Below, one piece after another: positions 36,359-46,390 of a DNA stretch of 64,000 nucleotides. The stretch is taken from the NCBI RefSeq assembly GCF_029395495.1, contig NZ_CP113918.1, positions 1,240,001 to 1,304,000 of the forward strand. The letters are read 5' to 3'. The notes under the pieces were generated by a model. It ran no database searches, had not been told where the DNA came from, and saw only the letters and a program-made list of their open reading frames with translations. Source of the stretch: Bifidobacterium sp. ESL0769. Its GTDB lineage: Bacteria > Actinomycetota > Actinomycetes > Actinomycetales > Bifidobacteriaceae. Position 1 is the stretch's first letter; every line of letters starts with the position of its first letter. The position numbers and the translations under genes were made by a program.

Positions 36359-37387
36359 CTAAAGACTGAAGTCAGGAAGCTGCAATGTTGCGGTATCGAC
36401 ATTCTCGTTGTCGGCCAGGTTCCACAAGAGGCTGCAAACGGCACGCAACGCGTTGATATCGCTGGGATCGCTGACTTTCACTTCGTCTCCGACCAATTGC
36501 GCCGACGCAGCCTCACACTTCCACTCGGATTTCGAAACCTGAACTGGAGCAGGCATGGCCTCATGCAACTCGCGCAGGTCGCGGGAAATATAGGTCGGGC
36601 GCAGGTGCGGCGCGGCAAGCATCAGCTGCTTGGGGTCGGCAACTCCGGTGAGCACGACCAGAGAGTCGTAACCACCACGATTGCCAGCTTCGATATCCGT
36701 ATCGAGTCTGTCACCGATGGCTAGGCATTGGTCTTTGGGGACCAACGTAGCACCATCGTGCGAGGCCAGAAGTCGCGCTTCGTCATACATAGCGGCTTCG
36801 GGTTTGCCTGCTGAAGCGACGGGTTCGACGCCCGTGGCGGTGATGACGGCCTGAACCATCGAACCAGAGCCTGGAGCGATGCCCAATTCCCGCGGAATCG
36901 TCAAATCGCGATTCGTGACGAAATACTGTGCCCCACGCTCCACGGCGTAAGCGGCATTGGCAAGCTCGGTCCAGACAACCTCGGGATACCAGCCCTGCAC
37001 TACGGCAACCGGATTGTCCTCGACGCGGTCGACAACCGTGAGACCCTGCTTTTCCAGTTCCTCACGCAGATGCCCGGCGCCGACCATCAGCACCTTGGCA
37101 CCTTCCGGCACGGCACGCGCCACCATTCGGGCGGCGACCACCGATGAGGTGATGATCTGCCAAGCCTCGACTTCAAGGCCGAAGCCACGAAGCTGCTGCG
37201 CCACGGTTTCCTGATAACGCGAGGAGTTGTTGGTGGTGTATTCCACTGTCATGCCAGCCTGTTGAGCCTGCGCGATTGACTCGCTTGCGTAATCCACCGG
37301 GTTTTTGCCGCGGTAGACCACGCCATCAAGATCGAGCAATGCAAGTTTGTAGGCCTGTTCAATCGGTTCTTCGGTTGCCTTGAGCAC
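36359..37387 (-). CDS. HAD-IIA family phosphatase (NagD/phosphoglycolate-phosphatase-like)
   Basis: This 342-aa protein has motif I ALLDLDGVVYRGKNPVDYA near residues 17-35, then VEYTTNNSSRYQETVAQQLR (motif II, TNNSSR). A C2-type cap and SAGKPEAAMYDEA (Lys motif III) follow, then AIGDRLDTDIEAGNRGGYDSLVVLTG (motif IV). Class IIA members dephosphorylate small phosphates such as p-nitrophenyl or phosphoglycolate analogues. The start is GTG 37387, preceded by GAGGAG within the end of the upstream gene, giving tight packing (8-bp gap). Confidence 0.92.
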   Translation of the reverse strand: MLKATEEPIEQAYKLALLDLDGVVYRGKNPVDYASESIAQAQQAGMTVEYTTNNSSRYQETVAQQLRGFGLEVEAWQIITSSVVAARMVARAVPEGAKVLMVGAGHLREELEKQGLTVVDRVEDNPVAVVQGWYPEVVWTELANAAYAVERGAQYFVTNRDLTIPRELGIAPGSGSMVQAVITATGVEPVASAGKPEAAMYDEARLLASHDGATLVPKDQCLAIGDRLDTDIEAGNRGGYDSLVVLTGVADPKQLMLAAPHLRPTYISRDLRELHEAMPAPVQVSKSEWKCEAASAQLVGDEVKVSDPSDINALRAVCSLLWNLADNENVDTATLQLPDFSL

Positions 37388-37395
37388 TGTTGGTT

Positions 37396-39723
37396 TTACT
37401 CCTCTTCGCCGGATTCGTCTTTTTCGTCGGCTACTTCCTGCTCCTGGGCCGGATCAGCGGAATCTTCGGCTCCTTCGGTGGTTTCCTCGGCAGGCAACTC
37501 GTTTTCATCGGCGTCGGCATCGCCTTCGGTTTCCGCCTCGTCGTCTTCGCCGGCCTCACCTTGGGCTTCTTCATCGGCTTCGGAATCTGCAGTCTCGTCA
37601 GGTTCACCGGATTCGTCGACGACTTCCATACTATCGGCGTTCTCCTTGGCCGTGGCCTCAGCGCTTTCCTCGGCTTCCGGGGTCTGCGGATCAAGAGCGG
37701 ACTGGGACTGGTCGTCGGTATCCGCGTCCGTATCCAGTTTTTCGCCTACCTCTTCGGCGGATTCGCTTTCCTCATCGTCGATATCTTCATCGGATTCATC
37801 TTCATCAGAGTCGTCTTCATCGGTCGTATCAGACTCGGAATCGTCGGAATCATCAGAATCATCAGAATCGTCGTCGTCAGATGCATCGGACTGAGCCTCA
37901 TCGGAATCGTCAGAATCCGAATCACGCTCGTCGTAATCGTCGTCATCCTCATACGGATCAGGCGCATACTGCGCATCATCTTCGGTGATGCCGAGCTCTT
38001 CCATCATATCGTCGGGCAGACGCTCGAGGTCGTAATCGATGACCACCTCGTCGGCGTCTTCATCATCCTCATCCTCGTCGGCATACTTGTTTTCAAGCGC
38101 TTCGATGGTGGTGTCGAGATCAGCGGCTTCGTCTCCACGGCCGCCTTCTTCGAGGAAGTATTGCTCGGCCTGCAGCGCACGCATGCGGTAGGCACCGGGA
38201 AGCCCCTTGGTGCCGGCCAGCTTGCTGACCACGTCGACGGCCTTATCCCAAAGCCCGAGGTCGCCGAGCGCTCCGGCGTAGACCAGGAACATCTCAGCCT
38301 TCGATTCGCCGGAAAGAGCCTTGGCGTCGTCGGACATCGCCATTTCGATGGCGCGCTTCGGGTTGCCGAGTCCGCGTTCGCAGTCGGCGATGAACGGCAG
38401 ATAATCGTTGAAACCATTCATGCGGTGGGCCGTGCGGAATTCCTTCAGCGCGGTCTTGTAATCGCCCTGACGGTAGGCGATGAACGCCAACGTCTCGCGC
38501 GAGAAATCGATGCGGGAAGCCTGATGGGCCACCCATTCGGCGTGGTCGCGCGCAGCCTTCGGATCACTTTCTTCAAGCGAATACGCAGCGAGAATGTGCA
38601 GACCAATGTTCTCGGCGTGCTCCTTGGAAAGCCCCCTCAGACGTTCCTTCTCATCCTTGGAGAGCATCGACCATTCCATACCTTTGGGCATACGCGGCTC
38701 GCCCGGACGGCGATCGGTATACGGGTTCTGCGAGGGGAAGGAAACGGTGCCGTCGGAATTGCGGCGCGGGCCGTTGTGCATGTATTCGTCGCGGCCGTCG
38801 TTATGGAAATTGCCACGGCGATCGTCACGGCGATCATCGCGATGGTTGTTGTAGCTCTTGTATCCACCGCGCTCGCCGTCACGCCTGTCATCGCGGTGGA
38901 AGTCACGACGATCGTTGCCACGGGAGTTGTAGCCGCCCCTGCGGTCATCGTTGCGACGGAAATCACGCCTGTCGCCGTCACGACGATCATTGCCACGGTA
39001 GCCTCCACGACGGTCGTCATCATGCCCACGGTAACCGCCGGAACGGTAACCTCCACGACGATCATCATCACGATGGAAGTCACGACGGTCGTCGCCTCCT
39101 CGGTATCCCCCGCGCCTGTCATCGTCGTGACGGTAGCCACCCTTGTGGAAGTCGCGACGGTCTCCGCCCTTACGGAAATCGCGCCTGTCGTCACGATGGA
39201 AGTCCCTGCGCTCACCGTCACGGTAGTTGTCCCTGCGATCGCTGCTTCCGCGGTATCCTCCGCGTTCGCCGTCGCGATGGAAGTCACGGTGGCCGCCGCC
39301 GTTGCCGCGATAGCCGCCACCACGCCTGTCGTCGTCATGTCCGCGGTACCCGCCGGAACGATAGCCTCCACGACGGTCATCGTTGCGATGGAAGTCTCTG
39401 CGGTCGCCGTCGCCGCGATAACCTCCGCGTTCGCCGTCGCGGTGGAAGTCACGACGATCACCGTCGCCGTGTCCGCGATAGCCACCGCTGCGTTCGCCGC
39501 CACGATGATCGTCCCGGTGGAAGTCGCGATGCCCGCCGTTGCCGCGGTATCCTCCGCGCCTGTCATCGTCATACCCACGGTAGCCGCCGTGACCACCCTT
39601 GTGGTAACCGCCGCCATGATTGTTGCCACGGAATCCGCCGTGGCCGCGATAACCGCCGCCTGAACGGGACGAACCGTGACCGTATGAGTTGCCGTCGCGG
39701 TTGCCGCGCTGTTCTTCTGCCAT
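37396..39723 (-). CDS. TPR-like protein with long R/G/D/Y-rich N-terminal repeats and acidic C-terminal tail
   Basis: This 775-aa protein has three clear parts. Residues 1-330 are almost only R, G, D, H, Y and N, in irregular repeats of RRDFHRD, RGGYRG and GGYRGHDDDR type, like eukaryotic RGG/RGY disordered RNA-binding regions. Residues 345-560 form a helical TPR-like domain (ERLRGLSKEHAENIGLHILA, DYKTALKEFRTAHRMNGFND, SKAEMFLVYAGALGDLGLWD). The last 200 residues are dominated by D, E and S. AAAGG precedes ATG 39723. It lies between tyrS and the HAD gene, co-oriented with both. A role in RNA binding or condensate formation is inference from composition only. The repeats make the opposite strand open too, which is a composition effect. 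Confidence 0.85.
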   Translation of the reverse strand: MAEEQRGNRDGNSYGHGSSRSGGGYRGHGGFRGNNHGGGYHKGGHGGYRGYDDDRRGGYRGNGGHRDFHRDDHRGGERSGGYRGHGDGDRRDFHRDGERGGYRGDGDRRDFHRNDDRRGGYRSGGYRGHDDDRRGGGYRGNGGGHRDFHRDGERGGYRGSSDRRDNYRDGERRDFHRDDRRDFRKGGDRRDFHKGGYRHDDDRRGGYRGGDDRRDFHRDDDRRGGYRSGGYRGHDDDRRGGYRGNDRRDGDRRDFRRNDDRRGGYNSRGNDRRDFHRDDRRDGERGGYKSYNNHRDDRRDDRRGNFHNDGRDEYMHNGPRRNSDGTVSFPSQNPYTDRRPGEPRMPKGMEWSMLSKDEKERLRGLSKEHAENIGLHILAAYSLEESDPKAARDHAEWVAHQASRIDFSRETLAFIAYRQGDYKTALKEFRTAHRMNGFNDYLPFIADCERGLGNPKRAIEMAMSDDAKALSGESKAEMFLVYAGALGDLGLWDKAVDVVSKLAGTKGLPGAYRMRALQAEQYFLEEGGRGDEAADLDTTIEALENKYADEDEDDEDADEVVIDYDLERLPDDMMEELGITEDDAQYAPDPYEDDDDYDERDSDSDDSDEAQSDASDDDDSDDSDDSDDSESDTTDEDDSDEDESDEDIDDEESESAEEVGEKLDTDADTDDQSQSALDPQTPEAEESAEATAKENADSMEVVDESGEPDETADSEADEEAQGEAGEDDEAETEGDADADENELPAEETTEGAEDSADPAQEQEVADEKDESGEEE

Positions 39724-39843
39724 ATGCTTATACCTTTTGTTTGGGTTTGGTCATCCCGTTATGTTGATGAAACGAAATGATCCTAAATATTTTCTTGTAA
39801 TAAATTCTAATCGGCTTGATTAAAGCTGGATGAAAGCTTGCTG

Positions 39844-41166
39844 TCAGCCAAGTTCGACGGCTCCGACCGCCTTCTTGCCGCGACGAATCAGAGCGAAGCG
39901 ATCGGCGAGGAAATCGTCACCGGCCAGTTCCTGATCCTGATCCTCGACGCGGACGTTGTTGACGTAGACGCCGCCGGACTTGATGGTCTTGCGCGCCTCG
40001 GAAATCGACTTGAACAGCCCCGCGGAAACGGCGGCCTGGGCCACGCGTTCGCCGATGACGGCTTTGGCGAAGACCTTCTCGCCTTCTTCGTTCTCGATTT
40101 TGAGACCATCGATGGAGGATTCCAGCATGTCGGAGCTGATGGACTTCAAATCGCCGCCGCGTCCGAAGAGCGCGGAAGCCGCGTCAATCGCTTCCTGCGT
40201 GGTCTTCTCACCGTGCACGAAGCTCGTGACTTCCCAAGCCAACGCCTTCTGCGCCTCGCGTGCGCCGGGGTTGACCTCAGCCTCGTGCGCGAGCCGTTCG
40301 ATCTCGGCCTTGGGCAGGAAAGTGAACGCCTTCAACAGCTTCAGCATCTCGCCGTCAGGCTGGTTGTACCAGAACTGATAGAACTTGTAGGGGCTCAGCA
40401 TCGTCGGATCAAGCCACATGGCGTTGCCCTCGGACTTGCCGAATTTCTTGCCCTGGCTGTCGGTGATGATGGGGCTGGTGAACACGTTAACGCTCTCGCC
40501 GCGCACCTTGCGAATCAGATCGAGGCCGCTGGTGAGGTTGCCCCACTGGTCGGAACCGCCGAGCTGCAACGTGCAGTTGTACTCGTCGTAGAGGTGCAGG
40601 AAATCGTTGCCCTGCAGGACCTGATAGCTGAACTCGGTGAAGGAGATGCCTTCCTCGCTCTTGAGCCTGCGCGCCACAGTGTCTTTGGCGAGCATGGTAC
40701 CCATGCGGAAGTTCTTGCCGACGTCGCGCAGGAAGTCGATGACCGACATGTTCGCGGTCCAATCGTAATTGGAGACGAAACGCACCGGATTGTCGCCATC
40801 GGTCACGAGAATCGTGCCGATCTGCTTCTTGAGCCTTTTGGCCCAGCCTTCGACGACGTCCTTGGGATTGAGCGTACGTTCGCCGCTTTGACGCGGGTCG
40901 CCGATCAAACCGGTGGCGCCGCCGACCACCGCGATGGGATGGTGGCCCGCTTCCTGCAGATGACGCATGTTGATCAGCTGCACGAGATTGCCGATATGCA
41001 GCGATGCCGCGGTGGGGTCGAAACCGCAATAATAGGTGATTGGCCCGCCGTTCAACGCTTTGGCGAGCTGATCCCGGTCCGTGGACTGGGAAATCAACCC
41101 GCGCCAGTTCAATTCATCGAAGACGGAGTCGAATCCCGCTTCCTTGAAATTGGTGACGTGAGCCAT
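39844..41166 (-). CDS. tyrS: Tyrosyl-tRNA synthetase
   Basis: This 440-aa class I synthetase has the HIGH-like motif in [20 protein letters not shown], tRNA/tyrosine-binding [12 protein letters not shown] and [20 protein letters not shown], and the KMSKS-like [17 protein letters not shown]-terminal S4 domain ends the protein ([20 protein letters not shown]). Typical length. No tRNA or T-box element is visible upstream. Confidence 0.98.
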   Translation of the reverse strand: MAHVTNFKEAGFDSVFDELNWRGLISQSTDRDQLAKALNGGPITYYCGFDPTAASLHIGNLVQLINMRHLQEAGHHPIAVVGGATGLIGDPRQSGERTLNPKDVVEGWAKRLKKQIGTILVTDGDNPVRFVSNYDWTANMSVIDFLRDVGKNFRMGTMLAKDTVARRLKSEEGISFTEFSYQVLQGNDFLHLYDEYNCTLQLGGSDQWGNLTSGLDLIRKVRGESVNVFTSPIITDSQGKKFGKSEGNAMWLDPTMLSPYKFYQFWYNQPDGEMLKLLKAFTFLPKAEIERLAHEAEVNPGAREAQKALAWEVTSFVHGEKTTQEAIDAASALFGRGGDLKSISSDMLESSIDGLKIENEEGEKVFAKAVIGERVAQAAVSAGLFKSISEARKTIKSGGVYVNNVRVEDQDQELAGDDFLADRFALIRRGKKAVGAVELG

Positions 41167-41373
41167 AACCGTATTCCCCTATTCTTTTGTATCAAAACAA
41201 CCGGAGCCGAACGACTCCTGAACCAGTCTATTTTCGCAGATGACGGCGACACAGCAATATCAAACTTGGTGCGGAATTTGGACTTGTCTCGTTATTGTAT
41301 TGGTTATCACAAAATCAATAGCATTTTACGATAACTTATGTCGGTATTAAATACACGAAAGACGAGCCTAACG

Positions 41374-42123
41374 TTATGCGGCCGCAAGGTCCTGCACGAA
41401 CGTGGTTCCGAGCTTGGCAATCACACCATCGACCATATAGCTGTAGCCTTTTGCACTGGGATGGAAATGGTCGGGTGAGAAGAAATCGGGAGCGTCGGCG
41501 TGCACGTTTTCATGAATCATATCGACGTACCTGGCATGATGCTCGGCGCAGACAACCTTACTGACCTCAGCCTGCTCGTCCATCTCGTGTTCGAGTGCAC
41601 GGCGCAGCGCCTTGCCCAATGACGGCTCGTGCTGCATCTGGCCGGGGCTCAGGACGACGATATGATCGCTTAACGATTTGGCTTCGTCAAGGACGGCGGA
41701 AAGGTCGGCTCGCCATTCGTCAAGCGTCCGATTGGCCATGATGTCGTTGGAACCTGCACAAATCACCAGGATATCGAACTTCTTTCCGCTTTTGCGCACT
41801 TCGGGAAGCAGGCGGTAGCGGACGCGACGCATGGTGGCACCGAGTTTGCCGTGAGCTTCCCAGCGAACGTCACGCCTGAATGCTTGCGCAAATCCTTGCG
41901 CCAGGTCTGGGATGAGGCCCTCCTGCTGGTCTTGTGTACCGCAGGCGGCCACCATGGAGTCACCTATCGCGCACATGGTCAGAGGCGCAACGTTTTCATC
42001 GGTATTCCGCTCAAATTTCTTCACACCGAACGAGTCCCCACCAGGCGCCTCGGCGAGATGAATCGTATGCTTCGCCCGAATCGCCTCGATTGCCGCCAAT
42101 GGAGTCCCGATACCCAACGTCAT
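41374..42123 (-). CDS. SGNH/GDSL-family hydrolase
   Basis: This 249-aa protein has the nucleophile in AIGDSMVAACGTQ, block III GSNDIMA (Asn), and the catalytic Asp/His pair in FFSPDHFHPSAKGYSYMVDGVIAKL. The N-terminus of about 45 residues is not a signal peptide (IRAKHTIHLAEAPGGDS), so the enzyme is probably cytoplasmic. Family members are esterases or acyl-hydrolases. It follows argH on the same strand with a 67-bp gap and may be transcribed from it. Confidence 0.88.
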   Translation of the reverse strand: MTLGIGTPLAAIEAIRAKHTIHLAEAPGGDSFGVKKFERNTDENVAPLTMCAIGDSMVAACGTQDQQEGLIPDLAQGFAQAFRRDVRWEAHGKLGATMRRVRYRLLPEVRKSGKKFDILVICAGSNDIMANRTLDEWRADLSAVLDEAKSLSDHIVVLSPGQMQHEPSLGKALRRALEHEMDEQAEVSKVVCAEHHARYVDMIHENVHADAPDFFSPDHFHPSAKGYSYMVDGVIAKLGTTFVQDLAAA

Positions 42124-42190
42124 GCCTACTCACACCTTTCGTGTTGTCGTGCTTTCAACATGTCATCGTACTCAAGGCAATGCCGAAAAA

Positions 42191-43675
42191 TCACCGCAAT
42201 GCGTCTGGTTTCACGTAGGCTGGGCCATCACTGACCGAATCGGCGAATTCTTGGGCTTTTGCGGCCACTTGCTTGGCTTCGGCGATTTGTTCACGTACGC
42301 GGACGGGAGCAGTCCCGCCTTTGCCGTCGCGCTGGTCGACCGATCCCTCAACAGAGAGCACTTTACGGACTTGCGGCGCGACGTCTGCGGGTAGGAAATC
42401 CTTGAAAACGGTGACAAAATCATCATCGCTCAGATCCCAGAGCTCAACGCCGTGACCCTCGGCAAGTTGAACGCAGGCACCGGAAAGCTCATGGGCGTGG
42501 CGGAACGGAACACCCTGCTTGACCAGCCATTCGGCGATGTCGGTGGCCAGCGCGAAACCGGTAGGCGCCTGGGCCTTGAGCCTGTCGAGATCAAAGACCA
42601 TCGTACGCACCATGCCGGCGAACGCAGGCAGCAGGGTTTCGAGCGTGTCGACCTGGTCGAATACGGCTTCCTTGTCTTCCTGGAGGTCGCGGGCGTAGGC
42701 CGTAGGCAAGCCTTTGAGCGTGGCCATCAAACCGGTCAAGTCGCCGATAAGCCTGCCGGATTTGCCGCGGGTGAGCTCGGCAATGTCCGGGTTCTTCTTC
42801 TGCGGCATGATTGAGGAGCCGGTGGAATAGGCGTCATCGAGACGGACGAAAGCGAATTCCTGCGTGTTCCAGATGATGATTTCTTCGCTCAAGCGGCTCA
42901 GGTCGACGCCAATCATCGCGGCAATAAACGAGAACTCCGCGACCAAATCCCGGCTTGCGGTACCATCGATTGAGTTGGCGGTCACTCGCGAGAAGCCGAG
43001 TTCATGAGCCACGGCTTCAGGATCGAGACCAAGTGTATTACCGGCCAACGCGCCTGAACCGTAAGGGCTCTCGTCCATACGCTTGTCCCAATCGGCAAGC
43101 CTGTCAACGTCACGCAGCAACGGCCAGACGTGAGCCATCAGCTGGTGGGCGAGCAAAACTGGCTGAGCATGCTGCATGTGTGTGCGCCCGGGCATCACCG
43201 CTTCCCCGGCCTTCTCGGCCTGACCGATCAACGCGTCAACAACACCAAGCACCAAACCGGCGACCGTACGCGCATGACGACGCAGCCACATGCGGATAAG
43301 GCAGGCAATCTGGTCGTTGCGCGAACGTCCAGCACGAAGCTTGCCACCGAGCTCGTCTCCTGCGATCTCGAGCAACCCACGCTCCAACGCGGTGGCTTCG
43401 TCCTCATCGTCCTCGACAGGAGCAAACTCCCCCGAATCCACGAGCTTCTGCAACTTGTTGAGCGCGTCTTCCATCCGCTTCAGCTCATCGTCGCTCAGCA
43501 ACCCAGCCTTCCCAAGCGCCCGAGCATGCGCCCGAGACCCGGCGATATCGTCATCGGCCAGCCGCCAATCAAACTGTGTCGACTTGGAGAGCCGAGCCAG
43601 CTCCCGCGAAGGCCCGGACTTAAACCGCCCGCCCCACAGCGCCAGATGTTCGTCATTCTTCCCTTGTTGCTTCAT
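42191..43675 (-). CDS. argH: Argininosuccinate lyase
   Basis: This 494-aa enzyme cleaves argininosuccinate to arginine and fumarate, the last arginine step. The family signature [12 protein letters not shown] is present. Other blocks are [38 protein letters not shown] and [21 protein letters not shown] 43675, with AAGGGAAA upstream, is preferred over 43738. In other bifidobacteria and actinobacteria argH follows argG directly; here a 3.8-kb plus-strand gene lies between them, so argH needs its own promoter in the AT-rich region 43676-44036. Confidence 0.97.
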   Translation of the reverse strand: MKQQGKNDEHLALWGGRFKSGPSRELARLSKSTQFDWRLADDDIAGSRAHARALGKAGLLSDDELKRMEDALNKLQKLVDSGEFAPVEDDEDEATALERGLLEIAGDELGGKLRAGRSRNDQIACLIRMWLRRHARTVAGLVLGVVDALIGQAEKAGEAVMPGRTHMQHAQPVLLAHQLMAHVWPLLRDVDRLADWDKRMDESPYGSGALAGNTLGLDPEAVAHELGFSRVTANSIDGTASRDLVAEFSFIAAMIGVDLSRLSEEIIIWNTQEFAFVRLDDAYSTGSSIMPQKKNPDIAELTRGKSGRLIGDLTGLMATLKGLPTAYARDLQEDKEAVFDQVDTLETLLPAFAGMVRTMVFDLDRLKAQAPTGFALATDIAEWLVKQGVPFRHAHELSGACVQLAEGHGVELWDLSDDDFVTVFKDFLPADVAPQVRKVLSVEGSVDQRDGKGGTAPVRVREQIAEAKQVAAKAQEFADSVSDGPAYVKPDALR

Positions 43676-44036
43676 GATTCGTTTCCCTTCAATCCGCTGG
43701 TTCGTTTTCCTGTGAGACACGCCCAAGACACGCTGCACATTCCCGCTTTAGATTGTAGCCTGCCCGTTCCCTGAGCAAATCACTCAATCAAAAGGGTATA
43801 AACATAGGCTGTTACAAGAAGCGCTGTTAAATACGATATTTTTACTAATTCTGCTGTGTTAGCTAGTTTCAAATTGGATTTAAAACAAGGATTTACCTCA
43901 TTTTACATACATCGTATCTACGCTCTGCATAACGCTTTGTCCAACGTGTATGACTAAAGTTACGGACAACAAGAGTCATGTATTGCGACATATCGCTAGT
44001 AATTTGTATTGCCGCATTCGAAGGAGAGGATTTGGT
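43676..44036. other. AT-rich 361-bp divergent intergenic region
   Basis: This stretch between divergent argH and the surface-protein gene is markedly richer in A/T than its neighbours. It must hold both promoters. A ribosome-binding site AAGGAGAGGA lies at 44021-44030. No repeat, tRNA or insertion-sequence end was recognised. Confidence 0.6.
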
Positions 44037-44097
44037 ATGGGTGTTTTCGAAAGTATTGCAACATATATGATATGTATTGCAATGACCATAACTTCTA

Positions 44098-44107
44098 CCC
44101 CCCCCCC
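44098..44107 (+). repeat. C10 homopolymer tract at the 5' end of the surface-protein gene
   Basis: Ten consecutive C residues begin 61 bp after ATG 44037. The start frame reaches a stop after 30 codons with C10. C11 (or C8) would put it in frame with the repeat domain. This is the layout of slipped-strand phase-variable genes. Confidence 0.85.
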
Positions 44108-44690
44108 GCGAGACTTATCCATTCGTTAGTATCTAATCAACAAAACACTTCCAGCACAGTCGCTTCCAATCATAATCATTCGCTTCGTGACCATCACCAC
44201 GTGAGCAACACCCCACGAACGCAATCCATACATCCGGTCAAGCAAACCTTAGGTACTGGCAAACCGGACATCAGTCGTTACATCAATTCAGCCGATCAAT
44301 CAAACGCAGTACCAACCCCTCAAGCAGCAGGCAACCGTCAGAACAACCAGACATCTTCCCCACTCACACGAGAACAACCTGTAGTAGGTCCACAGTCTTC
44401 ATGCACACCAAACAGCGGCTCATGGGGCACTGCTCCTTGGACATTAGACAGTGACTGCAAGCTAACCATAGGAGCTGGCGACACCAACTCGACCACCAGC
44501 CAGAACGCCTTCGGCAGCACCGTCATCAACAACGCCACCACAGTCGCCGTCAACGGCACCGTCACCATCAGAACCCCCGGCGCATTCCAGTCCTGGCCCA
44601 ATCTCGCCAGCATCACCACAGCAACAAACGGCAAGGCGACCCTCGTCGGCAGCATGACCAACATGTTCGCCAGCAACCCTCTGCTGCAGA

Positions 44691-45323
44691 GCGTGGACGT
44701 GTCCGGGTGGGACACCAGCAAAACCGCCGACATGTACACCCTGTTCAACAACAACCCGAAGCTCGAGACCATCACCGGGCTGAACACCTGGACCAGCAAC
44801 GGGCCCGCCTCCGGCGTCAACATGTTCGGCATGCTCGCCAACAACCCGAAGCTCACGGCCGTCAACCTCACCGGCTTCGACACCGGCCACGCCACCGACA
44901 TGAGCCTCATGTTCCAGAACGACACCGGCCTGACCACCCTCAACCTCTCCGGCTGGGACACCGGCCACGCCACCGACATGAACCAGATGTTCTACAACGA
45001 CACCGGCCTGACCACCCTCAACCTCTCCGGCTGGGACACCAGCAAAGTCCGCAACATGAGCTACATGTTCCAGGGCGACACCGTCCTGACCACCCTCAAC
45101 CTCTCCGGCTGGGGCTTCCAGGCCGTCACCAACACAGACTACATGTTCCAGAGCACTCCCCTCCTGACGGCGGTGAGGACGGCGGGGTGGACCGGCGGGT
45201 TCTCCACCGGCCTGGCCGCCCTCAGGACGATTGCGAACCTGAAGAGCCTGGACCTGTCCACCTGGAACACCGGCACCGTGACCAGCATGCGCAACTGGCT
45301 CTCCAGCTTCCCGAACCTGACCA
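44691..45323 (+). repeat. 633-bp tandem unit 1 of the leucine-rich-repeat region
   Basis: Unit 1 encodes 211 residues, from VDVSGWDTSKTADMYTLF through WLSSFPNLTS. By eye it is identical to unit 2 (45324-45956), and it starts at GCGTGGACGTG. Near-identity implies recent duplication or ongoing homogenisation. Confidence 0.9.
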
Positions 45324-45956
45324 GCGTGGACGTGTCCGGGTGGGACACCAGCAAAACCGCCGACATGTACACCCTGTTCAACAACAACCCGAAGCTCGAG
45401 ACCATCACCGGGCTGAACACCTGGACCAGCAACGGGCCCGCCTCCGGCGTCAACATGTTCGGCATGCTCGCCAACAACCCGAAGCTCACGGCCGTCAACC
45501 TCACCGGCTTCGACACCGGCCACGCCACCGACATGAGCCTCATGTTCCAGAACGACACCGGCCTGACCACCCTCAACCTCTCCGGCTGGGACACCGGCCA
45601 CGCCACCGACATGAACCAGATGTTCTACAACGACACCGGCCTGACCACCCTCAACCTCTCCGGCTGGGACACCAGCAAAGTCCGCAACATGAGCTACATG
45701 TTCCAGGGCGACACCGTCCTGACCACCCTCAACCTCTCCGGCTGGGGCTTCCAGGCCGTCACCAACACAGACTACATGTTCCAGAGCACTCCCCTCCTGA
45801 CGGCGGTGAGGACGGCGGGGTGGACCGGCGGGTTCTCCACCGGCCTGGCCGCCCTCAGGACGATTGCGAACCTGAAGAGCCTGGACCTGTCCACCTGGAA
45901 CACCGGCACCGTGACCAGCATGCGCAACTGGCTCTCCAGCTTCCCGAACCTGACCA
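45324..45956 (+). repeat. 633-bp tandem unit 2 of the leucine-rich-repeat region
   Basis: This is the second copy of the 211-residue unit, with no difference seen by eye. It is followed at 45957 by a diverged, shorter third copy (to about 46370), beginning with the same GCGTGGACGTG but changing to GRVADMYGMF. Confidence 0.9.
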
Positions 45957-46375
45957 GCGTGGACGTGTCCGGGTGGGACACCGGCCGCGTCGCCGACATG
46001 TACGGCATGTTCCAAGGCAACGCGAAGCTCGAGACCATCACCGGGCTGAACACCTGGGCCCGCAACGGGCCCGACACCGGCGTCAGCATGACCAGCATGT
46101 TCTACAACGACCCGAAGCTCACGGCCATCAACCTCACCGGCTTCGACACCAGCCACACCACCGAGATGGCCAACATGTTCTACAACGACACCGCCCTGAC
46201 CACCCTGGACCTGTCCGGCTGGGACACCAGCCGGGTCACCACCATGGGCTACATGTTCTACGGCGACACCGGCCTCACCACCCTCGACCTGTCCGGCTGG
46301 GGCTTCCAGTCCATCACCACCGGCGCCGGCTACAACCAGATGCTGCCGAATGGGTTGCGGATGCTAGAGCTCGGC

Positions 46376-46381
46376 AAAAAA
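46376..46381 (+). repeat. A6 tract at the -1 frame break
   Basis: GGC AAA AAA CCA in the repeat frame leads to TGA at 46388. A one-base backward shift (or one extra A) would read GGC AAA AAA ACC AAG TTG ACA and enter the open frame that holds the stalk and anchor. Confidence 0.8.
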
Positions 46382-46390
46382 CCAAGTTGA

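Larger units (their letters stand above)
44037..46390 (+). pseudogene. BspA/DUF285 leucine-rich-repeat surface protein, repeat region (frame-interrupted 5' part of one gene)
   Basis: The coding sequence is interrupted twice. The only start with a good ribosome site (AAGGAGAGGA, six bases away) is ATG 44037, reading MGVFESIATYMICIAMTITS, a hydrophobic leader. With the C10 tract at 44098-44107 as given, that frame stops at 44127-44129. Another frame carries on, and one added C (C11) would join leader and body. The body has a polar Ser/Thr/Asn/Gln linker, then DUF285-type repeats from about 44690: WDTSK-x-DMYTLF, L-x-T-L-NLSGWDTGHATDMNQMF. These repeats are the BspA-like fold found in surface adhesins. 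The frame ends at 46388-46390 after an A6 tract, upstream of the stalk and anchor. The gene sits in the arg cluster, opposite to its neighbours. Confidence 0.75.

Noticed and set aside
37390..39663. Plus-strand open frame of 757 codons opposite the R/G/D-rich protein
   Set aside because: The opposite-strand sequence is V/A/T/I-rich only because it mirrors the repeated Arg/Gly/Asp codons of the real gene.
39838..41334. Plus-strand open frame of 498 codons opposite tyrS
   Set aside because: tyrS has all its motifs on the minus strand; the antisense frame is a composition effect.
44462..46156. Minus-strand open frame of 564 codons in the surface-protein repeats
   Set aside because: It is antisense to the tandem repeats, repeating exactly with them, and has no motif or ribosome site.
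44707..46375. Frame-1 reading through the repeats, joined to the anchor region
   Set aside because: In this part it gives an H/R/P/Q-rich sequence repeating with the DNA units, not a protein fold; only the section after 46.39 kb is believable coding sequence.
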